NCBI GenBank assembly: GCA_018432935.1
Contig: JAHDSF010000025.1
Location: 1 to 64,000 of the forward strand
DNA from: Rhodospirillales bacterium
GTDB lineage: Bacteria > Pseudomonadota > Alphaproteobacteria > Rhodospirillales > Shumkoniaceae
DNA: 64,000 bases
Direction of reading: 5' to 3'
Of this stretch, positions 8,437 through 15,937 are shown piece by piece. The notes beneath the pieces are model-generated. The model saw nothing but the letters and a program-made list of their open reading frames with translations, was not told the DNA's origin and searched no databases. Within the stretch, counting starts at the first letter, position 1, and each line of letters opens with the position of its first letter. The translations under genes were made by a program, and so were the position numbers.

Positions 8437-9231
8437 ATGGAAGGTCTGCTCAGCCGCCACACGGTCGGCGTCCAGCTCCTGCTGCCCGGCGACTGGCAGC
8501 GGGATTCCGAGATCGCGTCGCGGATGGCGCTTCTGGCGGAATGCGGCTTCTCGGCGGTCGAGTTGAACGTCTTCGAACCGGAAGGGATCGACGCGGCAGC
8601 GCTGCGCGCCTGGCTTTCCGGATTCGGTCTGCGGATGACCGCCTTCGCCTCGGGCGCGACGGCCAAGGCGTTCAACCTCGCGCTTTCGCACACTGACGAG
8701 ACCCTGCGGCGGCTTTCGGTGAACCGTTGCCGCCGCTTCCTCGAGTTCGCCGGCGAGATGGGCGCCGGCGTCATTGTCGGCTTCATGAAGGGCGGACCCG
8801 CGGCAACCCGCGAGCCGCTGCTGCGCTCGCTCAGCGAGCTCACCCCGGTCGCGGAGACGCTCGGCGTCGACCTCATCCTTGAGGCCACCAACCATTACGA
8901 GAGCGGGGTCTGCAACCGGGTCGACCAGACGCTCGCGGTGCTCGACGAGATCGCTTCGCCGCGGATGAAGATGCTGCCCGACACTTTCCACATGAACATC
9001 GAGGAGCGGGACATGCTGGCCGCGCTGGACGCGTGCGCCGGACGCTATGTCTCGGTCCACCTGTCGGACAACAACCGGCTCCTGCCGGGCCACGGGTGTC
9101 TCGACTTCGGCCGCGTCGTCCGGCATCTGATCGGGCGGGGGTTCACCGGCGTGTTCGCGCTCGAGGGCAACATGCCGGAGTTCGAATCCGACATCCGCAC
9201 CGCGGCCCGCCACCTCGCTCAATTGTCGTGA
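8437..9231 (+). CDS. TIM-barrel sugar-phosphate isomerase/epimerase
   Basis: 264 residues in the xylose-isomerase-like (AP endonuclease 2) fold. The metal-ligand strands are visible in order: LILEATNHYES (Glu), MLPDTFHMNIEE (Asp and His), VHLSDNNRLLPGHG (His and Asp) and FALEGNM (Glu near the C-terminus). This resembles hydroxypyruvate isomerases, tagatose epimerases and the L-erythrulose-1-phosphate isomerases of erythritol catabolism. The next gene starts at an overlapping GTG (9228), so the two are translationally coupled. Acts in the cytoplasm, probably paired with the RpiB-like enzyme just upstream. Confidence 0.8.
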   Translation: MEGLLSRHTVGVQLLLPGDWQRDSEIASRMALLAECGFSAVELNVFEPEGIDAAALRAWLSGFGLRMTAFASGATAKAFNLALSHTDETLRRLSVNRCRRFLEFAGEMGAGVIVGFMKGGPAATREPLLRSLSELTPVAETLGVDLILEATNHYESGVCNRVDQTLAVLDEIASPRMKMLPDTFHMNIEERDMLAALDACAGRYVSVHLSDNNRLLPGHGCLDFGRVVRHLIGRGFTGVFALEGNMPEFESDIRTAARHLAQLS

Positions 9232-9785
9232 GCGAGGCCCCGAGGCTGCAGTCCGAAAGGCTGCTGCTGCGCGGCTGGAAGCCCGGCGACGGGGAGCCCT
9301 TTGCCGCCCTGTGCGCCGACCCGGCCGTGATGGAGCACTTCCCCGCCATCCTCGACCGCGAGGAAGCGTCGGCGCTGACGGAACGCATCCAAAGGCACTT
9401 CGACCGCCACGGGTTCGGCCTGTGGGCGGTCGAGCTTCCCGGTACGGCACCGTTCATCGGGTTCGTCGGCCTGCTGCACGTCTCCTTCGCCGCCCATTTC
9501 GTCCCGGCGGTCGAGGTCGGCTGGAGACTGGCCCGGCCCTTCTGGGGACGGGGATACGCGAGCGAGGCCGCGGCGCTGGCTGTGGCGTTCGGGTTCGAGC
9601 GCTTGGGGCTCGAGCAGATCGTGTCCTTCACCGTCCCCGCCAATGTCCGCTCGCGGCGGGTGATGGAGAAGCTGGGGATGACCTGCGCGAGAGAGGACGA
9701 CTTCGACCATCCGGGGCTGCCGGAGGGCCATCCCCTGCGACGGCACGTCCTCTATCGCCTGAGAAGAGCCGCCTGGAAGGCGTGA
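9228..9785 (+). CDS. GNAT-family N-acetyltransferase (RimJ/RimL type)
   Basis: 185 residues from the GTG at 9228, which overlaps the previous stop by 4 bases. LQSERLLLRGWKPGD at the N-terminus, the acetyl-CoA loop region EVGWRLARPFWGRGYASEAAAL at about 103-124 and IVSFTVPANVRSRRVMEKLGM at about 137-157 are typical of the Acetyltransf_3 group. It modifies an amine of a small molecule or protein; the target is unknown. Its place in a sugar operon may be incidental. Confidence 0.8.
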   Translation: MSEAPRLQSERLLLRGWKPGDGEPFAALCADPAVMEHFPAILDREEASALTERIQRHFDRHGFGLWAVELPGTAPFIGFVGLLHVSFAAHFVPAVEVGWRLARPFWGRGYASEAAALAVAFGFERLGLEQIVSFTVPANVRSRRVMEKLGMTCAREDDFDHPGLPEGHPLRRHVLYRLRRAAWKA

Positions 9786-9795
9786 CGACCAGCCT

Positions 9796-9824
9796 CGGCC
9801 GCCCCCGATGGACGAGGGCGGCCG
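9796..9824. terminator. Stem-loop between convergent genes
   Basis: CGGCCGCCC (9796-9804) pairs with GGGCGGCCG (9816-9824) around an 11-base loop, between the stops of the GNAT gene (plus) and the dehydrogenase (minus). There is no clear T run, so a factor-assisted or weak bidirectional terminator is inferred. Confidence 0.5.
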
Positions 9825-9834
9825 GGCCCGACGA

Positions 9835-10869
9835 TCAGCACACCACCCCGTTGGGGTAGATGACGGTCTTGATGACGCCGTCGCGGTAGGCGGCCTGCCG
9901 CTGGTAGGCGGCAACCGTCTCCTCGAGCGGAACGTGATGGGTAAGCAGCGCGTCCATGTCGATCAGCCCGCGCTTCACCACCTCGATCGCCTCCGGATAG
10001 ACGTGTCCCATCTTGTTGCAGGTGAGCACCGTCACTTCCTTGGAGCGGAACGGCATCGCGTCCATCGGGTTGTAGTTGATGCCGGTCGGGATGCCGACCA
10101 GGACGATGCGGCCCGCCCACTTCACCGCCTGCACCGCGTGGGCGAAGGCATCCGGAGAGTTGGTCGCCTCGATGACCAGATCGGTGCCGTGGCCACCGGT
10201 CAGGGCCACCGCTTCCTGGTAGGTGGCAACGGCCTCGTCGGCGCCCAGCTTGAGCGCCTTGGCGCGGCGATCGGCCACCGGCTCGATGACGATGATCCGG
10301 CCGGCGCCGGCGCCCCGAACGAGCTGCAGCAGGATCTGCCCGATCGGACCGTTGCCGAGCACGGTCACCGACTGCCCGAGCTGGAGATCGGTCTTGCGCA
10401 TGGCGTGGATGCCGATGCCGACCGCCTCGAGGGCGGCAACCGTCGCCGGCGAGAACTGCTGGGGAACCGGGATGATCACCTGACGGGTAGCGGTGAAGTA
10501 CTCGGCCAGCGCGCCGATCCACGGCGGGCCGCCGTGGAAATGCTGCTCGGGGCAGAGGTTGGGGCGGCCGTGCATGCAGTGTTCGCAGACGCCGCAGCTG
10601 CGGGTCGGCTCGACCGCGACCAGCTGGCCCTTCTCCAGTCCCCATTCCGGGGCGCGGTCGTCCCACACCCAGGCGGCGATCTCGTGACCGGGGACTTGCG
10701 GCTTCGTGATCTTCTTGGTGCCGACGCCCCCTTCCAGATAGTAGTGCAGGTCGCTGCCGCAGACGCAGACGCTGGCGACCTTCAGCAGCAGTTCGTCCGC
10801 AGCCGGCTTGGGCGCGGGGATGTCCTCGAGCCGGATGTCCTTCGGACCGTGGATGACAGCAGCACGCAT
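9835..10869 (-). CDS. Zinc-dependent medium-chain alcohol/polyol dehydrogenase
   Basis: 344 residues from the ATG at 10869 (MRAAVIHGPKDIRLED, the usual MDR start; the open frame extends 24 residues further without similarity). CGSDLHYY near 37 carries the catalytic-zinc Cys, GHE near 66 the zinc His and Glu, and a Cys cluster of the CGVCEHCMHGRPNLC type at about 95-109 binds the structural zinc. Rossmann motif VLGNGPIGQ follows at about 172. It is like sorbitol, erythritol or threonine dehydrogenases and would oxidise a polyol to a ketose with NAD(P). It fits a polyol-feeding role for the neighbouring PfkB kinase and aldolase. Confidence 0.85.
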   Translation of the reverse strand: MRAAVIHGPKDIRLEDIPAPKPAADELLLKVASVCVCGSDLHYYLEGGVGTKKITKPQVPGHEIAAWVWDDRAPEWGLEKGQLVAVEPTRSCGVCEHCMHGRPNLCPEQHFHGGPPWIGALAEYFTATRQVIIPVPQQFSPATVAALEAVGIGIHAMRKTDLQLGQSVTVLGNGPIGQILLQLVRGAGAGRIIVIEPVADRRAKALKLGADEAVATYQEAVALTGGHGTDLVIEATNSPDAFAHAVQAVKWAGRIVLVGIPTGINYNPMDAMPFRSKEVTVLTCNKMGHVYPEAIEVVKRGLIDMDALLTHHVPLEETVAAYQRQAAYRDGVIKTVIYPNGVVC

Positions 10870-11033
10870 TCGGAGATCCTCTGTTTGTCGGCACCTGCGC
10901 CGGTCGGCGCCATCTATGGCACACCGGGCGCCGCCCAACAATCAATAATCCACCCGAACCGGCCAGCGCTGGGCTGGAATGGCAGGCTGCCGGGGACGTC
11001 TGTCTTCTAGACCCGACAGCAAGGAGGCCCGCC

Positions 11034-11825
11034 ATGTTGCGAAGCCTGAACGCGATTCGTGGGTATACGATCCGCGCCCTGGACGACAGCCTCGGCGAAG
11101 TCTCGGACTTCCTGTTCGACGAGGCGACATGGGCGATCCGGTACATGGTCGCCGATACCCGGCGCTGGCTGCCCGGCCGCAAAGTGCTGATTCCGCGCCA
11201 AGCTTTCGGCGCCCCCGAGTGGGACAGCCGGCAGTTCCAGGTGTCGTTGACCAAGGAGCAGGTGAAGAACAGCCCGCCGCTCGATTCCAACGCCCCGGTG
11301 TCGCGGCAGATGGAGATGTCGCTGCACCGCCATTACGACTACCAGCCGTACTGGACGTTCGCCGCCGCCGGCGTGACCACCCCCTACCCGCCGGTGCCGC
11401 CGATGGTCGAGCCGCTGCCGCCCGAAGACATGGACCGGGACATCCCCGACGGCGATCCCGACCTGCGTTCGGTAGGCGAGGTGACCGATTATCACATCGA
11501 AGCCAGCGACGGCGGGATCGGCCACGTCGAGGACTTCATCGGCGACGACGAGGCCTGGGCGATCCGCTACGTCGCCATCGATACGCGGAACTGGCTGCCC
11601 GGCCGCAAGGTCCTGATCTCGCCGCACTGGCTGGAAACGATCAGCTGGCACGACCGCCTGGCTCATGTGAGCATGACCAAGGATGCGATCCGCTCCAGCC
11701 CCGAGTACGACCCCGAGGAGCCGGTCAATCGCGACTACGAGCAGAACCTGCACGACTACTACGGCCGGCCAGCCTATTGGCACGAGGCAGAGGCGGCGCT
11801 GCGCCGCTACGGTGCCTGGGAATAG
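11034..11825 (+). CDS. Tandem PRC-barrel domain protein
   Basis: 263 residues made of two PRC-barrel units. The first (about 8-90) contains VSDFLFDEATWAIRYMVADT and WLPGRKVLI; the second (about 140-225) contains VEDFIGDDEAWAIRYVAIDT and WLPGRKVLI. A Pro-rich linker separates them and the C-terminus is Tyr/His-rich. PRC barrels occur in photosynthetic reaction-centre H subunits, RimM and many stress or envelope proteins; this stand-alone type has no known activity. No signal peptide is seen. It is flanked by genes on the opposite strand and looks monocistronic, with AGGAGG-like sequence (AAGGAGG) before the start. Confidence 0.8.
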   Translation: MLRSLNAIRGYTIRALDDSLGEVSDFLFDEATWAIRYMVADTRRWLPGRKVLIPRQAFGAPEWDSRQFQVSLTKEQVKNSPPLDSNAPVSRQMEMSLHRHYDYQPYWTFAAAGVTTPYPPVPPMVEPLPPEDMDRDIPDGDPDLRSVGEVTDYHIEASDGGIGHVEDFIGDDEAWAIRYVAIDTRNWLPGRKVLISPHWLETISWHDRLAHVSMTKDAIRSSPEYDPEEPVNRDYEQNLHDYYGRPAYWHEAEAALRRYGAWE

Positions 11826-11829
11826 AAGC

Positions 11830-11847
11830 GGCCCGCCCGGACGGGCC
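11830..11847. terminator. Short stem-loop between convergent genes
   Basis: GGCCCG (11830-11835) pairs with CGGGCC (11842-11847) across a 6-base loop, between the PRC-barrel stop and the DeoR stop. A T-poor hairpin that could serve both transcripts. Confidence 0.4.
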
Positions 11848-11849
11848 TG

Positions 11850-12623
11850 TCAGGCGGTCAGCACCTCGATCCCGCGCTTCTCGAAGTCGTCGACGAGTTC
11901 GGGGTCGGTCTGCCGGGAGGTGACGAAGACGTCGACCTCCTCCGGCTCGGCGAAGGTCGAGAACCCGCTGGCGGTGGTCTTCGTGTGGTCGGCGACCACC
12001 GCCACCCTTCGCGCCACCCCGATCATCGCCTTCTTGACCTCCGATTCGAAGGGGTCGGCGCTGGTGAAGCCCTTCGAGACGGAAATCCCGGCGGCCCCCA
12101 GGAAGGCCCAGTCGACACTGGCCTGGGCCAACTCCTCGGCGGTCTTGAGACCGATCAGGGTCATCGAGTCGGGGGCCAGCTTGCCGCCGATCACGAACAG
12201 CCGGCTTGCCTTGTACTTGGCCGCCACCTGGGCAATCATCAGGTTGTTGGTCAGGATGGTGAGGTGGCGGCGGGTCGCCAGATGGCGGGCCAGCGCGAGC
12301 GTGGTGGTGCCGCCGTCGAGAATGATGGCGTTGCCGTCCTCGACCAGGCTTGCCGCCCGCGCCCCGATCGCCTCTTTTTCGGCCTCGGAGATACGGATCC
12401 GTTCCTCGACCGGGCGGATCCCGTGGCTCATCGGAATGCCGCTCTCGATCAGGATCGCGCCGCCCCTGACCAGTTGCACGCCCCCTTCCCCGGCTAGGTT
12501 CTTGAGGTAGCGCCGGATCGTCTCGTCCGACACGCCGAGATAGGCCGAAGCCTCGTCGATGCGGATGCGACCCTTGTCGAACAGCCGGACGCGAAGCGCC
12601 TGGATCTTCTCCGCCGTCATCAT
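11850..12623 (-). CDS. DeoR/GlpR-family transcriptional regulator
   Basis: About 257 residues from the ATG at 12623 (a frame to 12695 exists but would run into the aldolase gene). Helix-turn-helix: IRIDEASAYLGVSDETIRRYLKNL at about 20-43. The DeoR sensor domain follows with ILDGGTTTLALARHL, LTILTNNLMIA and a VADHTKTTASGF stretch, which binds phosphosugars. In this family a phosphorylated sugar intermediate usually relieves repression. It lies directly downstream of the aldolase on the same strand, so it probably controls the PfkB-aldolase locus. The phased repeats at 13886-13910 are a candidate operator. Confidence 0.88.
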   Translation of the reverse strand: MMTAEKIQALRVRLFDKGRIRIDEASAYLGVSDETIRRYLKNLAGEGGVQLVRGGAILIESGIPMSHGIRPVEERIRISEAEKEAIGARAASLVEDGNAIILDGGTTTLALARHLATRRHLTILTNNLMIAQVAAKYKASRLFVIGGKLAPDSMTLIGLKTAEELAQASVDWAFLGAAGISVSKGFTSADPFESEVKKAMIGVARRVAVVADHTKTTASGFSTFAEPEEVDVFVTSRQTDPELVDDFEKRGIEVLTA

Positions 12624-12660
12624 GGCTTTCGATCCGGGGTTCGCGCGCACCGCACGATCC

Positions 12661-13602
12661 TCAGGCCGAGGCGTAGAGCGCCGCCCGTCCGGCACTCAGC
12701 AGAAAGCGCTCGATCTTGGCCGCCACGGTGGCCTCGACCGCGGCCTCGCCGCGCTGCCGCAGCGTCGGCTCGAGGGCCGAGCACTCGGCGTCGCTCATCC
12801 GTTCCTTGCGGCCCAGAGCCTTCAGCAGCGATTCCTCGAGGTCGGTGGCGATGTTGACCTTGCTGATGCCGCCGCCCGGCAAGGCGATCGCCCTCTTCAC
12901 CATCTCCTCGGGCACGCCGGAGCCGCCGTGCAGCACGAGATGGACATCGGTGGCGGCGCGGATCGCCTGCAGCCGCTCGTAATCGATCTTCGGCTGGCGC
13001 ACCGTGTAGGCGCCGTGCGCAGTGCCGACCGAGACGGCCAGGGCATCGACCCCGGTCTTGGCCACGAACTCGGAGGCCTCGGCGGGCACGGTGTAGAATT
13101 CCTCGTCCTTCTCGGTCTCGACGAAATCGGTGGTCCCGATCTTTCCGAGTTCGGCCTCGATCGAGGCGCCGCGGCTGTGGGCCAGGGCCGCCGCCTCGGC
13201 GACGGTGGCGATATTCTCGGCCAACGGCTTGGCAGAGGCGTCCATCATCACCGAGGTGAAGCCGGCCTCGACCGCGGATTCGAGGACCCCGATCTCGAAC
13301 GTGTGGTCGAGGTGGAGGACCACCGGCACCGTCACCCGCTCTGCCTCCAATCCGGCGTGGAAGGCGGCGACGAACTGCTTCGGGGTGATCCCGTAGCGCG
13401 CCATTTCCCGCTGCGAGATCTGCACGATTGCCGGCGAGGCGAGCCGCTGTGCCGCCCGCAGGATGGGCCGGATCATCGCCGTGTAGCGGGGCGAGAACGA
13501 GCCCAGCGCGAAACCGTTGCGGCGGGCCACGTCGAGCGCCGGCGTCAGGCGGTAGAGGTTCGGATACTTGGTCGCAGGGACGGTCATGAGCGGTTCTTTC
13601 AT
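12661..13602 (-). CDS. Class II fructose-bisphosphate/tagatose-bisphosphate-type aldolase
   Basis: About 313 residues. Zinc-ligand and catalytic motifs in order: VVLHLDHTFE (Asp/His near 97-100), SIEAELGKIG (Glu), VSVGTAHGAY (His near 198) and VLHGGSGVPEE (His near 227), then SKVNIATDLEE for phosphate binding. The family cleaves ketose 1-phosphates or 1,6-bisphosphates to DHAP and an aldehyde. Starts at 13605 (TTG), 13602 (ATG) or 13587 (ATG) are possible. It follows the truncated TRAP permease by a few bases and precedes the DeoR gene, forming one minus-strand unit with PfkB upstream. Confidence 0.87.
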   Translation of the reverse strand: MKEPLMTVPATKYPNLYRLTPALDVARRNGFALGSFSPRYTAMIRPILRAAQRLASPAIVQISQREMARYGITPKQFVAAFHAGLEAERVTVPVVLHLDHTFEIGVLESAVEAGFTSVMMDASAKPLAENIATVAEAAALAHSRGASIEAELGKIGTTDFVETEKDEEFYTVPAEASEFVAKTGVDALAVSVGTAHGAYTVRQPKIDYERLQAIRAATDVHLVLHGGSGVPEEMVKRAIALPGGGISKVNIATDLEESLLKALGRKERMSDAECSALEPTLRQRGEAAVEATVAAKIERFLLSAGRAALYASA

Positions 13603-13609
13603 CAAGCGC

Positions 13610-13860
13610 CTACAGCAGCAGCCGTGGCAGGACGAGCACGATCTCGGGGAAGAATACCAGCACCAGGTCGGCGAGCAGCAGTGGCGCGATTAACGGCAGC
13701 ACTGCCCGCACGATCCCGCGCAACGAAACGTTGGGAATGCGAGCCAGCACAAACAAAGCCATTCCGAAGGGGGACGTCAACAGCCCTATCATCATGGTCA
13801 ACACAGAAATGGAGCGGATCGTTGCCGGCGTCGAGCATGATCGGCAGCAGCACCGGCTGA
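13610..13860 (-). pseudogene. Frameshifted C-terminal remnant of a TRAP transporter large permease (DctM)
   Basis: In one minus frame 13853 to about 13806 reads VLLPIMLDAGNDPLHF. In the next frame 13804-13613 reads VLTMMIGLLTSPFGMALFVL followed by a last membrane helix ending in LPRLLL. Joined, these give the usual DctM end (LLPI...DP.HFGV...LTPP.G..LF), so a one-base shift near 13804-13808 breaks the gene. Upstream of 13860 the frame meets stops and similarity is lost, so at least 340 residues plus the DctQ and DctP partners are missing. It sits between PfkB and the aldolase, implying that this locus once had its own TRAP uptake system. Confidence 0.75.
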
Positions 13861-13885
13861 GGGCGCGATCCAGCCGGTCACGAAA

Positions 13886-13910
13886 TACCACATATTACCA
13901 ATCTATACCA
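13886..13910 (-). promoter_or_regulatory. Three helically phased TGGTA repeats (candidate operator)
   Basis: On the minus strand TGGTA occurs three times at exact 10-base intervals (plus-strand TACCA at 13886-13890, 13896-13900 and 13906-13910), in an AT-rich gap between the PfkB stop and the TRAP remnant. The spacing puts all copies on one face of the helix. A related TGGTAA lies upstream of PfkB near 14915. Binding by the neighbouring DeoR regulator is inferred only. Confidence 0.4.
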
Positions 13911-13922
13911 CGGAGATTGTCG

Positions 13923-14834
13923 TCACAACCGCCTTGCGAGCAGCCTTTCCACCGCCTGCCGCGCCGGCATGCCGTCCCACCCGCGGGCATCCTCGCATTT
14001 GAGACCGGCCGCCGCGGTGGCGAAGGCGACGGCACGCTCGTGCGCCATTCCTTCGGCCAGCGCCAGCGCATAGGCGCCGTGGAAGACGTCGCCGCTGCCG
14101 TTGGTGTTGCGCACCGCCACCGGGAACGCGGGCACATGGCGCAGGCTTCCCCGGACCAGCCACAGCGAGCCCTCGCCTCCGAGAGTGACGGCGAGGGCGC
14201 CGTCCGCTTCTGCCGCGACGTGGCGCAGGCCCGCCGCCGGGTCGTCGGTTCCGGCCAGCGCCTGCAGCCCCTGGGCCGAGAAGAGCACGTGGTCAGTCAC
14301 TGCCAGCAGCGAGCGGACGCCTTCGGGATCGCCGGCGTCGGCGTCGAGGACACGCGGGATGCCGCGCGCGCGGGCCCACCGGAACAGCACCTCGGCGCCA
14401 CGGATCCAGCGCACGTCGGCGAGCACCGCGCCAATCCCGGCAAGGCGGTCGAGGGGCAGCCAGTTCGGCTCACGAGGCAGGTTGCGGCCAGGGAAATTGG
14501 TCAGCGCCCGGTCCCCGTCGGCACCGATATGGACCACCGAGGTGCCGGTTTGGCCATCGGCCACGGTCAGCACGTAGTCGGTGCCGACGCCGCACCTGGC
14601 CAGTTGGTCGAGCAGCGCCGCGCCGGCGGAGTCGGCGCCGACCCGCGCGCACAGGTGGACGGTGCCGCCGAGAGCCGCGGCGGCGACTGCGGCGGTAGCC
14701 GCCATCCCTCCGCCGCGCTCCTCGAACGCCCGCGCCACCAGCTTTCCCGACCCCGAAGGCAGCGCCTCGACCACCATGATGCGGTCGAGGACGCAGCACC
14801 CGAGACAGATCAACCCCGGCATCGCCGTCCGCAC
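13923..14834 (-). CDS. PfkB-family carbohydrate kinase
   Basis: 303 residues (GTG at 14834; an ATG at 14822 is an alternative). ICLGCCVLDRI at the N-terminus, FEERGGGMAATAA near residue 40 (substrate-side GG motif) and the C-terminal signature RNTNGSGDVFHGAYALALAEG, with the catalytic Asp in NGSGD. This is the ribokinase fold of sugar kinases that phosphorylate ribose, fructose, tagatose-6-P or similar. With the aldolase and dehydrogenase nearby it probably makes a ketose phosphate for aldol cleavage. Same strand as the aldolase and DeoR genes, separated by the TRAP remnant. Confidence 0.86.
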   Translation of the reverse strand: MRTAMPGLICLGCCVLDRIMVVEALPSGSGKLVARAFEERGGGMAATAAVAAAALGGTVHLCARVGADSAGAALLDQLARCGVGTDYVLTVADGQTGTSVVHIGADGDRALTNFPGRNLPREPNWLPLDRLAGIGAVLADVRWIRGAEVLFRWARARGIPRVLDADAGDPEGVRSLLAVTDHVLFSAQGLQALAGTDDPAAGLRHVAAEADGALAVTLGGEGSLWLVRGSLRHVPAFPVAVRNTNGSGDVFHGAYALALAEGMAHERAVAFATAAAGLKCEDARGWDGMPARQAVERLLARRL

Positions 14835-14933
14835 GCCCCTGCTTCACCGTCGCGTTCTCGTCCGCGGTGGTTTCGTTGGAGAACCGGACTTGCCACCGGG
14901 CATTGCGTCAATTTACCACACAAAACAACAGGA

Positions 14934-15755
14934 CTACAATGTCCCCCAACGTTTTCCGGCCGGCGGCGCTTCGCCCGCACTCTCCAGCACCTCCGGCAGG
15001 CCGACCCGGCCTGCGATCGGCAGCTTGAGCGCCGGCCGGGCGAGATCAACGCCGAAGGTGAGACCGAGGAAGTTGAGCTCAAATCCCTCGTCGGCGGCGA
15101 CAATGAGCCCGAACAGGCCCTTCAGCGAGAACTGCAGACCCGTGCCGCTTGGCGCCTTGGCGATGACGCCGTTGACCGGGTAGTCCTTGCCAATCGCAGT
15201 CGGCGGCAGGTCGAGCGTGAGTTCGGGCACCGCGCGGGCGACGTAGGCGACGAAGGTGTTGGAGTTGGGCCCGGGCCAGATGGTGTAGGCGTCAGGGTAT
15301 GGATAGTCGGCGATCGCCGCCTCGATGCGGTCGATCATCGCCTCGACGTGCGGTCCGCGCGCCTCGGCCAGAATCTCGGGCATCGAGCCGAACCACCGGC
15401 TGTCGGGCGGACGGCTGCTGACGACGACCGCACGGCCGCCCGAGTAGACCCGCCAGCCCAGGACCTCGTGAACCCGGTACGCCGGCGCGTTGCTGCGCTT
15501 GGTGGCGATCCAGGTGTGGACTCCGAACACGCCGCGCCAGCCGAACGCCCTGGCTGCGTAGACCTGGACGATCGCCTCGGGATGGAGTGCAGGATCGGGT
15601 GCGATCCCAACGGGCTCGCGGCTAGCGGTACGCCAATCGGCCATCACGTTACCTTCCAGGACGCTCCCCAGGAGCGTCGCCACAGAGACGAAGATGAAGA
15701 GGATCCAGGGGCGGAGCCGAAGCCGTCGCCGATGTGTGGGATGCTGTTGCGTCAC
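14934..15755 (-). CDS. DUF3750 membrane-anchored protein
   Basis: About 273 residues counted from a GTG at 15755; the frame reaches a TTG at 15815 with no better support. One N-terminal transmembrane segment (WILFIFVSVATLLGSVLEG) follows a basic stretch, so the rest should face the periplasm. The body contains QVYAARAFGWRGVFGVHTWIA, VHEVLGWRVYSGG, YTIWPGPNSNTFVAYVAR and GLTFGVDLARPALKLPIAGRVG, which together match DUF3750. The conserved GPNSNTF with Cys-like placement suggests an NlpC/P60-like hydrolase relative, but no activity is established. It stands alone between the kinase and tartrate dehydratase genes. Confidence 0.75.
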   Translation of the reverse strand: MTQQHPTHRRRLRLRPWILFIFVSVATLLGSVLEGNVMADWRTASREPVGIAPDPALHPEAIVQVYAARAFGWRGVFGVHTWIATKRSNAPAYRVHEVLGWRVYSGGRAVVVSSRPPDSRWFGSMPEILAEARGPHVEAMIDRIEAAIADYPYPDAYTIWPGPNSNTFVAYVARAVPELTLDLPPTAIGKDYPVNGVIAKAPSGTGLQFSLKGLFGLIVAADEGFELNFLGLTFGVDLARPALKLPIAGRVGLPEVLESAGEAPPAGKRWGTL

Positions 15756-15937
15756 GGCGCGATCAGATATTGCTCCGGGGTCCTGCGAGTCTACTGGCCT
15801 GGCGGGCTGGCCCAAAGGGGAATGCCGCGCGGCAGGGACCTGATAGATGGCGATCGTGGCATGACGATGTCGAGGCGCTCCCCCTTCGCGCCGTTCCGGG
15901 CTCGAAAGGGGTTCGCAGGCGCGCCGCGGCGGAACCG

